A stretch of 64,000 bases of DNA from Bacteriovorax sp. BAL6_X (lineage in GTDB: Bacteria > Bdellovibrionota > Bacteriovoracia > Bacteriovoracales > Bacteriovoracaceae): NCBI RefSeq assembly GCF_000443995.1, contig NZ_AUMC01000009.1, forward strand, positions 248,001 through 312,000. The letters are read 5' to 3'. This document shows positions 63,494 through 64,000 of this stretch, one piece after another (the first letter of the stretch is position 1; every line of letters begins with the position of its first letter). Below the pieces are notes generated by a model. That model was not told the origin of the DNA, did not search any database, and saw nothing but the letters and a program-made list of their open reading frames with translations. A program made the translations under genes and the position numbers.

Positions 63494-63701
63494 TCAAAAT
63501 ACCCCTTCTGCTTATATTTAAAACGTTAATGCCTTGTGTATCACAATTACGTATTCCACAATAGTCGCGCTGCGAAATCTTGTGTCTGGCGCTTCATATA
63601 TATGCGCTTTTGTCTAACTGTGATTCAGATGACTTATAGCCGGATTTTGGATTTGGGTCTATAATTAGAGAATATCTTGTAAAAAAAATAGGGACAAAAA
63701 T
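63494..63701. other. Promoter-bearing gap with no gene seen
   Basis: A 208-bp gap between divergent genes. A TATAAT hexamer at 63660-63665 (plus strand) is the only clear element. I see no RNA gene or repeat. Confidence 0.4.
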
Positions 63702-64000
63702 TTGTTTAGTGTATTAATTTCATATTTATTAAGTCTTTTCATCGTCTTTATTCAGGTATTTTTCCTGGCCGGAGGCTTCATTGTATTTAGCACGAACTTA
63801 CATATTTCGAGTTCGGTCGTACTTGCTACATTAATTTATGTAATTTCATTTACTTACATTATCCCTTCCGTCGTTTTGGCCAGACTAAACCCTGTTCGAT
63901 TAGATAAGAAAGTACACGTGGCCATTTTTAATAAAATTAATGGGCTTCATTTTAGAGGTAATAAAGGTAGGTTGAAGTTTTTCGAGAGTAAGAATGCTCC
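63702..64000 (+). CDS. Membrane protein, incomplete at window end
   Basis: An open frame from TTG 63702 to the window end, 99 complete codons. GGGAC lies 6 bases upstream. Upstream stop at 63666. It has two membrane helices (SYLLSLFIVFIQVFFLAGGFIVFS and VVLATLIYVISFTYIIPSVVLA) followed by a basic stretch. TATAAT at 63660-63665 could be the -10, though close to the start. Too little is present to name a family. Confidence 0.55.
   Translation, partial: MFSVLISYLLSLFIVFIQVFFLAGGFIVFSTNLHISSSVVLATLIYVISFTYIIPSVVLARLNPVRLDKKVHVAIFNKINGLHFRGNKGRLKFFESKNA

Overview
The window is a chromosomal replication-origin region from a low-GC (roughly one-third G+C by eye) Gram-negative bacterium. Gene content and order (dnaA-oriC-dnaN; rpmH-rnpA-yidC-mnmE-mnmG-rsmG-parA-parB-bactofilin; atpF'-F-H-A-G-D-C), many signal-peptide outer-membrane barrels, lipoproteins, DUF4388-like and PilZ-like proteins and a parABS system suggest the Bdellovibrionota, most likely the Bacteriovorax/Halobacteriovorax side. 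This placement is inferred from gene content and style, not from a database search.

Layout. 1-546: 5' part of dnaN (minus). 547-1325: oriC, with a 35-bp pure A/T tract next to a perfect DnaA box, many DnaA-box-like sites fused to GGCC, and three perfect TGACTAGTCA palindromes. 1326-2957: dnaA (minus). 3200-11752: ribosomal protein L34, RNase P protein, YidC, the tRNA-modification pair MnmE/MnmG, RsmG, ParA, ParB and a bactofilin, with four parS sites. 11897-17855: ATP synthase genes for b', b, delta, alpha, gamma, beta and epsilon (a and c absent here). 17961-23145: secreted/outer-membrane proteins and a patatin-like lipase. 23176-26423: ligA-radA. 26437-36538: glpK, a TadE-like pilin, a TlpA-like thioredoxin, histidine degradation (hutI, hutH), rpe, fmt, def, an LptF/LptG-type permease, a CFI-box-like protein and a FadL/PorV-like barrel. 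36681-41280: three exported proteins. 41360-46055: a bifunctional penicillin-binding protein, tRNA-Gln, prs, pth, ychF. 46214-50842: lytic transglycosylase, a HAMP membrane protein, Mrp ATPase, a DUF4388-like protein. 51046-52224: an acidic exported protein behind a near-perfect sigma-54 promoter. 52304-52900: a 117-bp tandem array. 52901-55805: etfA, etfB and an acyl-CoA dehydrogenase. 55914-63493: folK, an LptM-like lipoprotein, a barrel, a LysM lipoprotein, a degenerate M48 protein, AmgK/MurU-like peptidoglycan recycling enzymes, a ferredoxin, a PilZ-like membrane protein, a lipoprotein and an endonuclease IV homologue. 63702-end: an incomplete membrane protein.

Three unexplained sequence systems stand out. 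(1) A family of structured intergenic elements begins directly at the TAA stop codons of atpD, ychF and etfA (always TAA-GCA). They share a 5' hairpin, a covarying closing stem (GCTCC/GGAGC or GGCCT/AGGCC) and a GGAGCAAA-type end; the etfA copy has expanded into four 117-bp tandem units. (2) A 14-bp near-palindrome, GGTYCTATAGRACC, occurs ten times between dnaA and the bactofilin gene. Seven copies lie inside coding sequence, all in one codon phase, and five of them make up most of an insertion in MnmE. (3) The origin carries composite GGCC+DnaA-box repeats; one of these also forms the dnaA terminator.

The window is therefore mostly housekeeping DNA with a dense origin/segregation zone and a large share of envelope genes.
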